In this document: positions 9,681 through 17,913 of the stretch, piece by piece
How the letters are laid out: every line of letters begins with the position of its first letter
Numbering within the stretch: position 1 is the first letter of the stretch
NCBI GenBank assembly: GCA_052161625.1
Contig: CP197412.1
Origin: JBKCUI01 sp052161625
GTDB taxonomy: Bacteria > Planctomycetota > Planctomycetia > Pirellulales > Pirellulaceae
Reading direction: 5' to 3' (one strand)
DNA length: 64,000 nucleotides
Translations under genes and position numbers: made by a program
Notes under the pieces: model-generated
Seen by the model: the letters and a program-made list of their open reading frames with translations, nothing else
What the model was told of the DNA's origin: nothing
The model's database searches: none

Positions 9681-10850
9681 CTAAGAGAGGGCTCGTTGGT
9701 AGAGGTCGAACATGTCGGCCTCTGTGACCGATCGAGGATTGAAGCCGGCAGTCCACTGTTTGATGGCACCCGCGGCGAGCATTTGCACGAGCGATTCTGC
9801 TTGGTTGTTGTCGCTCGGCCAACCGTCTAACTGTGACAAAGTGGTCGCGAGACCGGCCTCGCTGAGCCAGTTGGTCATTTGCACTGCAAGCTGTTCGGCG
9901 GCCGGGATAGCTTGTGAGCCCGGAGTTGATGCATTTTTCATCAACGTTTCATAGCGATCTCCGACAACCGAGCTATTGAACCGGATCACATGGGGCATCA
10001 TCAATCCGACCGCTTGCCCGTGAGGGGTCCCCAGATTTGCGGTGAGGGGATTGGCGAGCGCGTGGGCTGCTCCCAACATGGACGCCTCGATTGCCATCCC
10101 TGCGAATGCCGCACCCAGGAGCATATCCCCGCGAGCTTGCAAATCCATGGGATGGTGAATGACTCGGGAGAATCCGGCGGTCAACCTCCGCCAAGCTTCC
10201 AACGAGTAACACTCCGACATGGGATTGCGTCGATTGCAGACGAATGTTTCGAGCGCGTGGGTCAGCGCATCGATCCCGGTCAAAGCGGTGACGCGGGCAG
10301 GTTGCGTCAGGGTCAAAACCGGGTCGAGCATTGCAATACGGCACGCAGCACGCGGGTCGCCACAAGCCATCTTCACGTGGGTTTCGGGGTCGCTGATCAA
10401 CGCAAAGGATTGGGTTTCACTCCCCGTTCCGGCCGTCGTAGGAATGGCGATCATTGGCAGCAAAGGTCCCGTTGCCTTCCCAACCCCCCAATAGTCGTGG
10501 ATTCTTCCCCCGCAGGAATAGATGAAATTGATCCCTTTCGCACAGTCCATACTGGAACCGCCGCCGAGTCCTACGATCAAATCGGGACGGAAAGACTTCG
10601 CCACGCGCACCCCTTCGTCCACATGGCGGGTGGAGGGGTTCTCGGTGAAGTCATGGAACCCGACCACTTGCAAGTCGGCGTTTTGTAAGCTTTCACGCCC
10701 CCGGTCAAAGATCCCTGCTTGCACGACTCCCGGATCGCTAACCAAAAGGACTTTCGTGCTGTCCATATCCTTTGCTAGCACACCGAGTTGATCGATACTG
10801 TTGGCGCCGAAAAGAATGCGTGGGCGAAGTTGGTAATCGAATGCCTGCAT
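9681..10850 (-). CDS. Iron-containing alcohol dehydrogenase
   Basis: Group III NAD(P)-dependent alcohol dehydrogenase of 389 residues. The nucleotide-binding motif GGGSSMDCAKG starts at residue 96. The family motif around PTTAGTGSE (137-145) is intact. Metal ligands predicted from the family are Asp194, His198, His263 and His277, and all are present (GIDALTHALE, AAHALANPL, TPHGQAVG). The substrate cannot be assigned: close families include 1,3-propanediol, lactaldehyde and hydroxy-acid dehydrogenases. The gene is monocistronic, with a 13-bp repeat array behind its stop codon. A 350-bp gap separates it from the divergent barrel gene. Confidence 0.93.
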   Translation of the reverse strand: MQAFDYQLRPRILFGANSIDQLGVLAKDMDSTKVLLVSDPGVVQAGIFDRGRESLQNADLQVVGFHDFTENPSTRHVDEGVRVAKSFRPDLIVGLGGGSSMDCAKGINFIYSCGGRIHDYWGVGKATGPLLPMIAIPTTAGTGSETQSFALISDPETHVKMACGDPRAACRIAMLDPVLTLTQPARVTALTGIDALTHALETFVCNRRNPMSECYSLEAWRRLTAGFSRVIHHPMDLQARGDMLLGAAFAGMAIEASMLGAAHALANPLTANLGTPHGQAVGLMMPHVIRFNSSVVGDRYETLMKNASTPGSQAIPAAEQLAVQMTNWLSEAGLATTLSQLDGWPSDNNQAESLVQMLAAGAIKQWTAGFNPRSVTEADMFDLYQRALS

Positions 10851-11155
10851 TGATTCTGTTGGGTTAGCGAAATCGCTTGGAGGCGATGGGGAAGCGACGA
10901 CCGAGGCGGGAAAGGAGAGGGAGAGGGCTCGACCATTCTACCTTAACGGAACAGTTTACCAAAACCACCACCCTCCGGTTGTAAGAGTCGTGCAGTAGCC
11001 GATTCTTCGCATGAATTCTATGAAGAACAGTGTCCGATAACGATGGCGAGTACCCGTTCACGGAAGAACCAACTCAACCCGCTCTCCCGGGATTGTAGCC
11101 AGCTGTTCGACCGTGAGCTTTATAGGAGATTGGCCATACAGGTTCGGCCGTTTCC
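10851..11155. other. Divergent intergenic region, no gene seen
   Basis: This stretch separates the alcohol dehydrogenase (minus) from the outer-membrane barrel (plus) and must hold both promoters. I found no convincing small gene, RNA gene or sigma-54 (-24/-12) promoter. The only distinct element is the palindrome immediately downstream at 11156-11169. Confidence 0.6.
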
Positions 11156-11169
11156 AACGCTATAGCGTT
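11156..11169. promoter_or_regulatory. Perfect 14-bp palindrome upstream of the barrel gene
   Basis: AACGCTATAGCGTT is identical to its reverse complement. It ends 30 bp before the ATG at 11200. This is the size and symmetry of a dimeric repressor operator, and it overlaps the region where a promoter or leader would lie. No regulator can be assigned from the sequence. Confidence 0.45.
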
Positions 11170-11199
11170 CCGTTCGTTCAGGATAGGAGTTCCAGAACT

Positions 11200-12603
11200 A
11201 TGAAATTAAGCAAAGTAGCGCTTTCTGCAATGATTGCAGGCGCTTGCTTAGGGGGAACGGCCTTCGGTCAAAGCAACCGAACTGCTCCTCGCTATTACCC
11301 AGCTTCTTACTACAGCTACAACGAAGATGGAGCCGCAACACAAGCTCCAGCTCCGATCACATCTGCTAGCGATGCTGAAAAGTCCAGTGCACCAGCACCG
11401 ATCGCCTCGTCCGCTTGCTGCGATAACTCGCCAGCATGCGATGTGGCTGCGATTTGCGATGGCAAATCCAGCTGCGACGGACTGGGCGGCTGCGACAACT
11501 CGTCGTGCGGAAGCTGTTTTGGTGGCGGTCTCCTCGGAGATTGCTGCATCGGCGAGCCATGGAAATTGTTCCCATGCGGGATCGCCGGATTGAATGTGGG
11601 CGGGTGGACCAGCGTTGGGTACCACTCCCATCAAAACCCATTCAGCTTCAACACCTACGACAGCCGAGTTCAGTTGGGCCAGCAATGGTTCTTCGCTGAA
11701 AAGATTGCTGACGGAAGCGAAGGCCTCGGGTTCGGTGGACGTATCGACTACGTATACGGTACCGATGCTCCTGACACCCAAGCGTTCGGGACCCCAGGTC
11801 GCTTCGACGATTCGTGGGACAACGGCGGTGCTTACGGGCATTCGCTGCCACAAGTTTACGGCGAAGTCGCTTCCGGTGATTTGAGCATGAAGATCGGTCG
11901 CTTCTTCACGATCGTCGGGAACGAAGTTGTCGGTGCAACCGGTAACTTCTTCTACAGCCGTCAGTTCACGTTCTACAATGCAGAGCCCTTCACCCACACC
12001 GGTGCTTTGGGAACCTACAACGTAGACGATGACACTCAGCTCTATGGCGGATACGTCATGGGTTGGGACAGCGGCTTCGATGACAACGGTGATGCGTATC
12101 TGAGCGGTTTCAAGCGAGTTGTCAGCGACGATTTGACGGTTGTTTACTCGTCGGCTCTTGGACGCTTCGGCGATCGTACCGATCCTCGCGAACGAGGTGG
12201 TGTGCACAGCTTGATTCTGACCGCTGGTTTGACCGAGAAGTTGACCTACATCAACCAAACGGACGTTCTCTTCACACGGAACGTATCGGGCGCTGCTCAC
12301 CGAAACACCTTCGGTAACATCCACTACTTGATTTACCAACTCAATGATTGCGTTTCCTTGGGACAACGCTTCGAGTGGTTCAACTACGGTGGCGAGGGCT
12401 TCAGCGCTGGCAGCAACCGATTCGCAGGTAACTCGAACAACGATCTGTACAACTACACGGTCGGTGTAAACTATCGCCACAACGCGAACCTCATGTTCCG
12501 ACCTGAAGTTCGCTGGGTTTGGGATAAAGCCAACTACGGCTTCAACGAGAATGCTGATTCCAGCCAAGCTGCCTTTGGCGGTGACATGGTCTTCACGTTC
12601 TAA
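11200..12603 (+). CDS. Outer-membrane beta-barrel porin with a cysteine-rich N-terminal segment
   Basis: Exported protein of 467 residues. The ORF opens upstream at 11113, but the ATG at 11200 is preferred because it begins a clean signal peptide (MKLSKVALS...TAFGQ) and has AGGAG nine bases before it. After an Ala/Pro/Ser linker comes a stretch of about 55 residues (72-127) with 11 cysteines in Gly/Asp/Ser-rich context. The remainder has the alternating aromatic and polar strands of a beta barrel ending in a C-terminal Phe (MVFTF), the usual outer-membrane insertion signal. It resembles the planctomycete putative porin BBP2 group. High expression is plausible but not shown. A strong hairpin follows the stop. 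Confidence 0.82.
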   Translation: MKLSKVALSAMIAGACLGGTAFGQSNRTAPRYYPASYYSYNEDGAATQAPAPITSASDAEKSSAPAPIASSACCDNSPACDVAAICDGKSSCDGLGGCDNSSCGSCFGGGLLGDCCIGEPWKLFPCGIAGLNVGGWTSVGYHSHQNPFSFNTYDSRVQLGQQWFFAEKIADGSEGLGFGGRIDYVYGTDAPDTQAFGTPGRFDDSWDNGGAYGHSLPQVYGEVASGDLSMKIGRFFTIVGNEVVGATGNFFYSRQFTFYNAEPFTHTGALGTYNVDDDTQLYGGYVMGWDSGFDDNGDAYLSGFKRVVSDDLTVVYSSALGRFGDRTDPRERGGVHSLILTAGLTEKLTYINQTDVLFTRNVSGAAHRNTFGNIHYLIYQLNDCVSLGQRFEWFNYGGEGFSAGSNRFAGNSNNDLYNYTVGVNYRHNANLMFRPEVRWVWDKANYGFNENADSSQAAFGGDMVFTF

Positions 12604-12647
12604 ACGAACTTGTTGAAAATCGTTCTCTTGAACGACAACATCCAACG

Positions 12648-12674
12648 ACACACCTCGCGTCAAGCGAGGTGTGT
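12648..12674. terminator. Bidirectional terminator hairpin between convergent genes
   Basis: An 11-bp perfect stem (ACACACCTCGC with its complement) and a 5-nt loop lie 44 bp after the barrel stop and 20 bp after the regulator stop on the other strand. The plus-strand tail TCGTTT is only moderately T-rich, so the structure may serve as the transcript end for both genes. Confidence 0.75.
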
Positions 12675-12693
12675 TCGTTTCAACAGAGCCCAT

Positions 12694-14115
12694 TCACGAG
12701 GCCGAGATTTCTGTCGAGCGACCGTTCTTGCGAAACGAATGGATATCCAATCCCAATCGTACGATCGCTTTATGAAGGCCTTGCCGGGTAATACCCGCTG
12801 CTTTCGCGGCTTGCGACACGTTGCCTTGGTACTGGGCGAGCAAGCCCTCGAGATAGAGCTTTTCGCTTTGAGTGTGCTGACCGTGCCAGCTGGGTAGGTC
12901 GCGTTGCCGTGTCGGGGCTGTTTGCCCGATTCCATGCGTCATGGAGGCATTGGTTGCGACCTGTTTTGACAGCGCCGCGGCAATATCAGTCGAATAGATC
13001 GTTTGACGTTCTGCCAAACACACACAACGCTCGATCGTATTCTGAAGCTCGCGCACATTTCCGGGCCAACTGTAGTTTCGCAAGGCTTCGATGGCGGTCG
13101 GATGCAACATCCACTTGGACCTGCGGTCTCGCTGCGAAATGCGATCTAGAAAATGCTGGGCGAGCATTTCGATATCGTCGATACGGTCTCGCAATGGGGG
13201 AGGCACGACCTCCAACACGGACAGGCGGTAGTACAAGTCGAGTCGAAACTTTCCTTTCGAGACCTCTGCCGATAGATCGCGGTTGGTGGCCGCGATGACA
13301 CGCGTGTCGACACGCATCTCTTCGGTTCCACCCAATGGAATGAATGTACCAAACTGCAGGACCCGTAGAAGCTTCGCCTGCATCGGCAACGGCAACTCGC
13401 CGATCTCATCCAGGAACACGGTTCCTCGATCTCCCTGCGCTAACAATCCAACCTTATCCGCAGTCGCGCCAGTGAACGATCCTTTCACGTGACCAAACAG
13501 CGTCGACTCGATAAGACTTTCTGGAATCGAAGCGCAGTCGATGGTGATATACGGTTGGTTCGACCGCAAACTTGCTTGATGGATCTCGCGCGCGATCAAC
13601 TCTTTACCCGTCCCACTTTCACCACGGATAAGGACTGTTGCGTTGGAGTGGGACACGCGATCGAGCCATGCTTTCAACTCTCGCATGGCAATACTTTCCC
13701 CTAAGATTTCTCGGTAAGCGCTACCACTGGGTTCCTGCGTCGAACCCTGGCTGGGCAATGCCCGATGGATCGAATGAAGCAGATCAGCAAGCTCAAAAGG
13801 TTTTAGGAAGTAATCGTGTATTCCAAGCCGAATTCCTTCAATCGCACTGGGCAATGTCGGTCTTCCTGTAACCACGAGGAACGGCGTGTGTGCAAACCGT
13901 TTACGGCATGCCTGCAGCAACTCCAAATCGCGATTGCCTGGCATGTCCAAATCCGCAATGATGACATGAAATTCATGCGTTTCCAATGCACGCAACGCAG
14001 CATGGCCGTCCGTAACATAGGTCACTTGATAACCGTGGTTTCGCAAATAACGCGAAGTGGTTTCACCGAATAACGGCTCGTCGTCCGCCAATAGAATGGA
14101 TGAAAGTGAATTCAC
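12694..14115 (-). CDS. Sigma-54-dependent response regulator (NtrC type)
   Basis: Response regulator of 473 residues with three domains: receiver (1-120, phospho-acceptor probably Asp55, Lys105), AAA+ (about 135-370; Walker A GESGTGKE at 165-172, sigma-54 contact loop GSFTGA at 212-217) and a Fis-type helix-turn-helix near the C-terminus (NVSQAAKAAGITRQGLHKAI). It would activate sigma-54 promoters when phosphorylated. The start is a GTG that overlaps the kinase stop by four bases (GTGA), indicating translational coupling with the sensor kinase upstream. The GSFTGA loop differs from the common GAFTGA at one position, a known tolerated variant. Confidence 0.95.
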   Translation of the reverse strand: MNSLSSILLADDEPLFGETTSRYLRNHGYQVTYVTDGHAALRALETHEFHVIIADLDMPGNRDLELLQACRKRFAHTPFLVVTGRPTLPSAIEGIRLGIHDYFLKPFELADLLHSIHRALPSQGSTQEPSGSAYREILGESIAMRELKAWLDRVSHSNATVLIRGESGTGKELIAREIHQASLRSNQPYITIDCASIPESLIESTLFGHVKGSFTGATADKVGLLAQGDRGTVFLDEIGELPLPMQAKLLRVLQFGTFIPLGGTEEMRVDTRVIAATNRDLSAEVSKGKFRLDLYYRLSVLEVVPPPLRDRIDDIEMLAQHFLDRISQRDRRSKWMLHPTAIEALRNYSWPGNVRELQNTIERCVCLAERQTIYSTDIAAALSKQVATNASMTHGIGQTAPTRQRDLPSWHGQHTQSEKLYLEGLLAQYQGNVSQAAKAAGITRQGLHKAIVRLGLDIHSFRKNGRSTEISAS

Positions 14116-15350
14116 TGCAATCGACCTTTTCCTTTGACTTCATTACATACTGATTTTGTTGGAAAGCTCGGTGATACGTGTACCACAGGGAGCTCGATAA
14201 CGAAGGTGGCTCCTCCTCCAACAGTCCCCTGCGCATCGATGAATCCGCCCATGGCCGTCGCAAGACTCTGCGAAATCGCCAACCCCAATCCCGTCCCCTC
14301 CTTCTCTCGACCTTGCTTGGTCGTGAAGAAAGGTTCAAACAAACGAGGGAGCATGTCGGCCGGGATCCCGTGACCATGATCTCGGACGCGAATCCTGAGC
14401 CGTTCGGTTTCATGGCTATCCAATTCGATCTCAATCTCTCCCCCATCCTTCGAGGCTTGGACCGCGTTGAGTAGAACGTTGTAGAGAATTTGCCTTAGCT
14501 CCTGCTCGAAACAGACAACCCAACACGCTTGGGGCCAATGGATTCGCACGAAGTTCGGTTTGCGAGAAACGTAATGCGTCTCAATCAACACGATGACCTC
14601 ATGGATCGTCTTTAGTAAATCGAACGAATCCGGGGGAGAAAGGTTAGGCCTGTAAAGCTGATAAAGTTGTCGGAGAATACGAATAATTCGTTCGATCTCG
14701 TTGTCGACAAGGCGAAACATCTCCAGCGCATCATCCGAAAGTTGGTTTTCGTCTTGGATCAGTCGTATTGCATTCTTGATTCCCGCCATCGGGTTATTGA
14801 TCTCATGCGCTACTTTCGCGGCGATTACACCCAAGGCCGCTAGCTTCTCGTTTTGCATCTGCTTATTTCGAAGCTCCACAATCTGCGAAGCTCTCGCCTG
14901 GGCCAGTTCTTCCAATTGAATGTTGTATCGCGTCTTCTCTTCTTCCAAGGCCTTTCGATCGCAGATATCTCGCATGCTCATGCGAACCCCAATCCGTTCC
15001 CCTTCGCCCGCAACTAGAGGTTGCCAAGATACTGCGAACCAATGCAAACTGCCGTCTTTTTTCACAATCCTGAATTCGCGGTCGTTTCCAGAACCGCCCT
15101 GTACCGCGTTATCCAAAATGGATTGCATCTTAGATCGATCAAGCTCGGCCACAATCTCTAAAGGATACTCGCGCATCCCAAGACACTCCGCCATCGTGAA
15201 GCTGGTAAGACGCTCCACCGCGGGATTCACCCATACCAATTTTCCACCCAAATCGAGCCAGGATTCCCAGTCGTAGGTGCAGTCCGCCACGAATCGAAAG
15301 ATCTCCCGCTGTGCTCGCTTCGACAACGACTCATACGAGAAAGTATTCAT
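14112..15350 (-). CDS. PAS-domain sensor histidine kinase
   Basis: Probably cytoplasmic sensor kinase of 412 residues; no membrane segment is seen. The ORF extends to 15458, but the preferred start is the ATG at 15350, since the upstream residues do not resemble the family. A PAS fold spans about 17-132, then a coiled-coil linker (133-168). The dimerisation box has phospho-acceptor His182 (KVAHEINNP). The ATPase domain shows the N box (NVLLNAVQAS), G1 (DHGHGIP) and G2 (GTGLGLAIS). It is coupled by a four-base overlap to the sigma-54 regulator, so the two form an NtrB/NtrC-like pair. The signal sensed is not evident. Confidence 0.93.
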   Translation of the reverse strand: MNTFSYESLSKRAQREIFRFVADCTYDWESWLDLGGKLVWVNPAVERLTSFTMAECLGMREYPLEIVAELDRSKMQSILDNAVQGGSGNDREFRIVKKDGSLHWFAVSWQPLVAGEGERIGVRMSMRDICDRKALEEEKTRYNIQLEELAQARASQIVELRNKQMQNEKLAALGVIAAKVAHEINNPMAGIKNAIRLIQDENQLSDDALEMFRLVDNEIERIIRILRQLYQLYRPNLSPPDSFDLLKTIHEVIVLIETHYVSRKPNFVRIHWPQACWVVCFEQELRQILYNVLLNAVQASKDGGEIEIELDSHETERLRIRVRDHGHGIPADMLPRLFEPFFTTKQGREKEGTGLGLAISQSLATAMGGFIDAQGTVGGGATFVIELPVVHVSPSFPTKSVCNEVKGKGRLQ

Positions 15351-15769
15351 GGCGGGGATCTGCGTTGCGGGGGGGAGGAAGGACTCCACATTGTACCGAA
15401 GTCCACATACGAAACCATATCGAACAACTGAAATGGATGGGTGAACAAACCATGTCACCGAAGACAGTAACTGTAGTTGACGGCGTAAAGTGTGTTTGGC
15501 GGTTCAAGAGGCAGCTGCGGCACATCCGCATAGCTGACCAGAGTCCATACCTCAAAAAAAATCGAATCGCAACAACCCTCAACGCGTCGCGATTTACCAG
15601 GGTATTCGACACGATTTCTTCAACATGAATCCTTGTACTATCCACCATTTTAAAACGGACACCTCCGCTTTCTGCCGTTCGGTATCCCAGTTGCGATGAA
15701 GACGTCTCATAAAGCGAATGTAAGTTGCTTCGCTAAGAACGGAACATGCGAAACAAGAGGAGAGTTACT
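15351..15769. other. Divergent intergenic region, no gene seen
   Basis: About 420 bp separate the sensor kinase from the small secreted protein gene. Short ORFs on both strands (for example 15311-15628 plus) look like random frames, without a plausible ribosome site or recognisable protein. I searched by eye for a sigma-54 promoter and did not find one. Confidence 0.55.
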
Positions 15770-16030
15770 ATGAGGACGATTCGTATTATCGTCGCAGCAG
15801 TTGTTGCAACAGGGATGTTGTCGATTGTCGCTCCCGCGGACGCGAAAGTAAGGGACCCCATTTCCAGGAAAACCCAGCCAGAAAAGGGGTTCTTTGAGAG
15901 CAAATCGACAGCTTCCGCAAGAAGCCAAAGTCGCGTATCGCAGCCCAGAGCGATCGTGTCACAGCCCAAAGCGACCACATCGCAGCCCAAAGTGCTCAAG
16001 GCGCGGGCTTGGAGCCCATGGTTCCGATAG
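15770..16030 (+). CDS. Small secreted protein with a seven-residue repeat
   Basis: 86-residue protein of unknown function. The ATG at 15770 has GAGGAG upstream and starts a clear signal peptide (MRTIRIIVAAVV...APADA), so I prefer it to the frame opening at 15746. The mature part is basic and Ser/Gln/Pro-rich. It carries three units beginning SQP(R/K) (SQPRAIV, SQPKATT, SQPKVLK) near the C-terminus, encoded by 21-bp tandem repeats. No catalytic motif is visible. It stands alone between the kinase and a terminator, which supports it being a real, separately transcribed gene. Confidence 0.68.
   Translation: MRTIRIIVAAVVATGMLSIVAPADAKVRDPISRKTQPEKGFFESKSTASARSQSRVSQPRAIVSQPKATTSQPKVLKARAWSPWFR
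15938..16000 (+). repeat. 21-bp coding tandem repeat, three copies
   Basis: Three imperfect 21-bp units (15938-15958, 15959-15979, 15980-16000) each begin TCRCAGCCCA and encode the SQP heptads of the small secreted protein. Being a multiple of three, the array can expand without frameshift. Confidence 0.85.
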
Positions 16031-16055
16031 GCCTATCTATCTAAACACGAACGGC

Positions 16056-16092
16056 AAGAGGGCTTGGTATTACACCAAGCTCTTTTCGTTTC
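16056..16092 (+). terminator. Rho-independent terminator
   Basis: A stem from AAGAGGGCTTGGT to ACCAAGCTCTTTT, with one G-T wobble, one mismatch and a 5-nt loop, runs into CTCTTTTCGTTTC. It lies 25 bp beyond the stop of the small secreted protein and before the convergent methyltransferase stop at 16127. Confidence 0.8.
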
Positions 16093-16126
16093 AAGAACTG
16101 CTCATTCCGCGCGAAAGGGATACCAG

Positions 16127-16990
16127 CTAAACGCGTTGCAAGACGAGGATCGTGTCGCATGCGTTCGAATTCAACTTCTGCGCCGAGTCGATGTCGTACC
16201 AGAAGTCATGAACGCCTGCGATTTTGAGTTTGGGGCATTTGGCCAACAAACTCTTGAGCTGATCGACCGTATAGATTCGCAATGTGATGTGATCGGCCAA
16301 ACGGAACGATTCCTCTTTCTTCTTCACAAGCATCGAGATGCGAAGCTTCTCCAGCCGAGTCTTCATGCTCGTTTCCACGACGGTCAATGCATAGTAGATC
16401 GACATGTCATCGGTCTTCGCAGTCCATCGCTCCGTCCCCCACAAATCCCCTCCGCGGGGGAGCAAGTGCAACGATAGGACGAACACGCCACCAGGCTTCA
16501 AGTGATCCGCAACACAGTTCAAGTGAGCAAGTGCAGCCTCTTCGGTTTCCAAATGTCGAAAAGTGTTGATTGCGTTGACAACCGCGTCAAAGGGTTTGTC
16601 AAAGTGGAATTGGGTCATATCCCCTACGACCAACTCCGCTCGGCACCCTTCCTTGTCCAGTTTCGATTGGCAATAGTCGAGCGAGGTTGGGTTGAGATCC
16701 AACCCCGTCATCGCAAATCCCCGCTTTGCCATATCGCAGATGAGCCTTCCAGATCCACATCCCGTCTCCAATACCCGCTCGACTGGGAACGGAACATACT
16801 TATCGAAGACATTCATCAAGAAGCGAGACTCGGTGGGGGTCTCCTCGAGAAACCCCAACTCATACAACTCCGGATAGTCGTACCAAGACCGAATCGTCTC
16901 TGTTTTTACTTTGGTCGCCGTTCCTTTTTTTGTCGTTGTACTCTTCTTCGAAGAGGTCTTTGCAGCGGTTGCAGCAGTCGTCTTGGCCAA
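16127..16990 (-). CDS. Class I SAM-dependent methyltransferase with a Lys/Thr/Ala-rich N-terminal tail
   Basis: 287-residue protein. Residues 31-287 are a class I methyltransferase: motif I VLETGCGSG at 73-81, an acidic ribose-binding position in TGLDLNPTSLDYC, and later motifs GDMTQFHF, DAVVNAINTFRHL and LKPGGVFVLSLH. The substrate is unknown. The first 30 residues are almost entirely Lys, Thr, Ala and Ser, like bacterial histone H1-like or nucleoid-binding tails, and are not part of the fold. A tail of this kind could bind nucleic acid, but that is inference. It is flanked by a terminator on its 3' side and an unrelated gene upstream. Confidence 0.83.
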   Translation of the reverse strand: MAKTTAATAAKTSSKKSTTTKKGTATKVKTETIRSWYDYPELYELGFLEETPTESRFLMNVFDKYVPFPVERVLETGCGSGRLICDMAKRGFAMTGLDLNPTSLDYCQSKLDKEGCRAELVVGDMTQFHFDKPFDAVVNAINTFRHLETEEAALAHLNCVADHLKPGGVFVLSLHLLPRGGDLWGTERWTAKTDDMSIYYALTVVETSMKTRLEKLRISMLVKKKEESFRLADHITLRIYTVDQLKSLLAKCPKLKIAGVHDFWYDIDSAQKLNSNACDTILVLQRV

Positions 16991-17091
16991 AACTCAAACT
17001 CCATCAATTAGAAATATAAAATTCGTATACCAGATCATCCATTGGGAACACACACCTACAACATATCCGAACTCGGGCGAACGACGAGTCG

Positions 17092-17796
17092 CTACGCGGT
17101 CAACGGGAGGGGACTTGCGGCAAACTCCGAAACAATCTCGCCCCACTCACTGGGAGCTATTACCGCTCCGCTGGTCACGAGTTGAAGCCGCATGCGTCGG
17201 ATGACGCCCTTTTCCATGAAACCACCAAAGGCTTTGATCGGCGCGCTGGCGTGGGAAGTGGCGTCGATCGACACATCCTTTTGATCCAGTGGATGAACAA
17301 CAACCCCCGCGGTCCCGCTGCGAAAAGCTACGACGCCGGGTGTCTCGGTGGACGCCACAGATTGACTTACTCCAGCCCCACTATCGAGATTCAGAAGGAG
17401 GGTGGGATGAGCCTCCAAGGTGGATGTCTGAACACTGAGCCAAAGCTCCAAACAAAGGCGTTGGGAATCGCTCGGCATCGCACAGAAGTAGACTTGGTAA
17501 GCGAAAGGAAGTGGAGCACGCTCCGCGTAGGCAGCCACCAAATCCTCACCTCGCACATAGCAATCGGATGCGGGGTAACTAGTTTGGGCGAAATCGGAAG
17601 AGGGCGAATCCGGGCTGTTTGTTTGTGTCAAACGGGGAGTGGATGAAATGGAAGGATCGGTAGGGCATATCGATGCCCCCCAAAGATATTCGCCGTGATG
17701 GAAAAACCGAACATGCGGGTTCGATTGCAGCGCTACACGCACCATCCAATCCCCGGCTTCCCATTGGCCCTCTTGATCATGAAGGATCCAGCTCAT
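17092..17796 (-). CDS. Uncharacterised protein
   Basis: I do not recognise this 234-residue protein. The frame opens with TTG at 17841, but the ATG at 17796 has GGAG ten bases upstream and begins a sensible sequence (MSWILHDQEGQWEAGDW). It has no signal peptide or transmembrane segment. It is rich in beta-type alternation and in Ser/Thr/Pro around residues 58-80, which may be a linker between two small domains. It is divergent from the inositol-monophosphatase-family gene, 117 bp away. Codon use is like its neighbours, so I believe it is real. Confidence 0.6.
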   Translation of the reverse strand: MSWILHDQEGQWEAGDWMVRVALQSNPHVRFFHHGEYLWGASICPTDPSISSTPRLTQTNSPDSPSSDFAQTSYPASDCYVRGEDLVAAYAERAPLPFAYQVYFCAMPSDSQRLCLELWLSVQTSTLEAHPTLLLNLDSGAGVSQSVASTETPGVVAFRSGTAGVVVHPLDQKDVSIDATSHASAPIKAFGGFMEKGVIRRMRLQLVTSGAVIAPSEWGEIVSEFAASPLPLTA

Positions 17797-17913
17797 CGGC
17801 GATTTGCTCCGTTTCCCATCCGTCGTTTTCAGATTTCTCAAAGATCCGATACGATACCCCGCAAGGGATCTGGAAACAAGAAACGAAACGTCTAACCCAA
17901 CCCAAGTTTACCG

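Noticed and set aside
11248..12693. A 481-codon open frame antisense to the cysteine-rich barrel gene
   Set aside because: It is fully covered by the real gene, has no ribosome-binding context or recognisable domains, and is a by-product of the biased codon use of the porin.
15351..15769. Searched for a sigma-54 promoter between the kinase and the small secreted gene
   Set aside because: No GG-N10-GC pattern with the expected flanks was found by eye.
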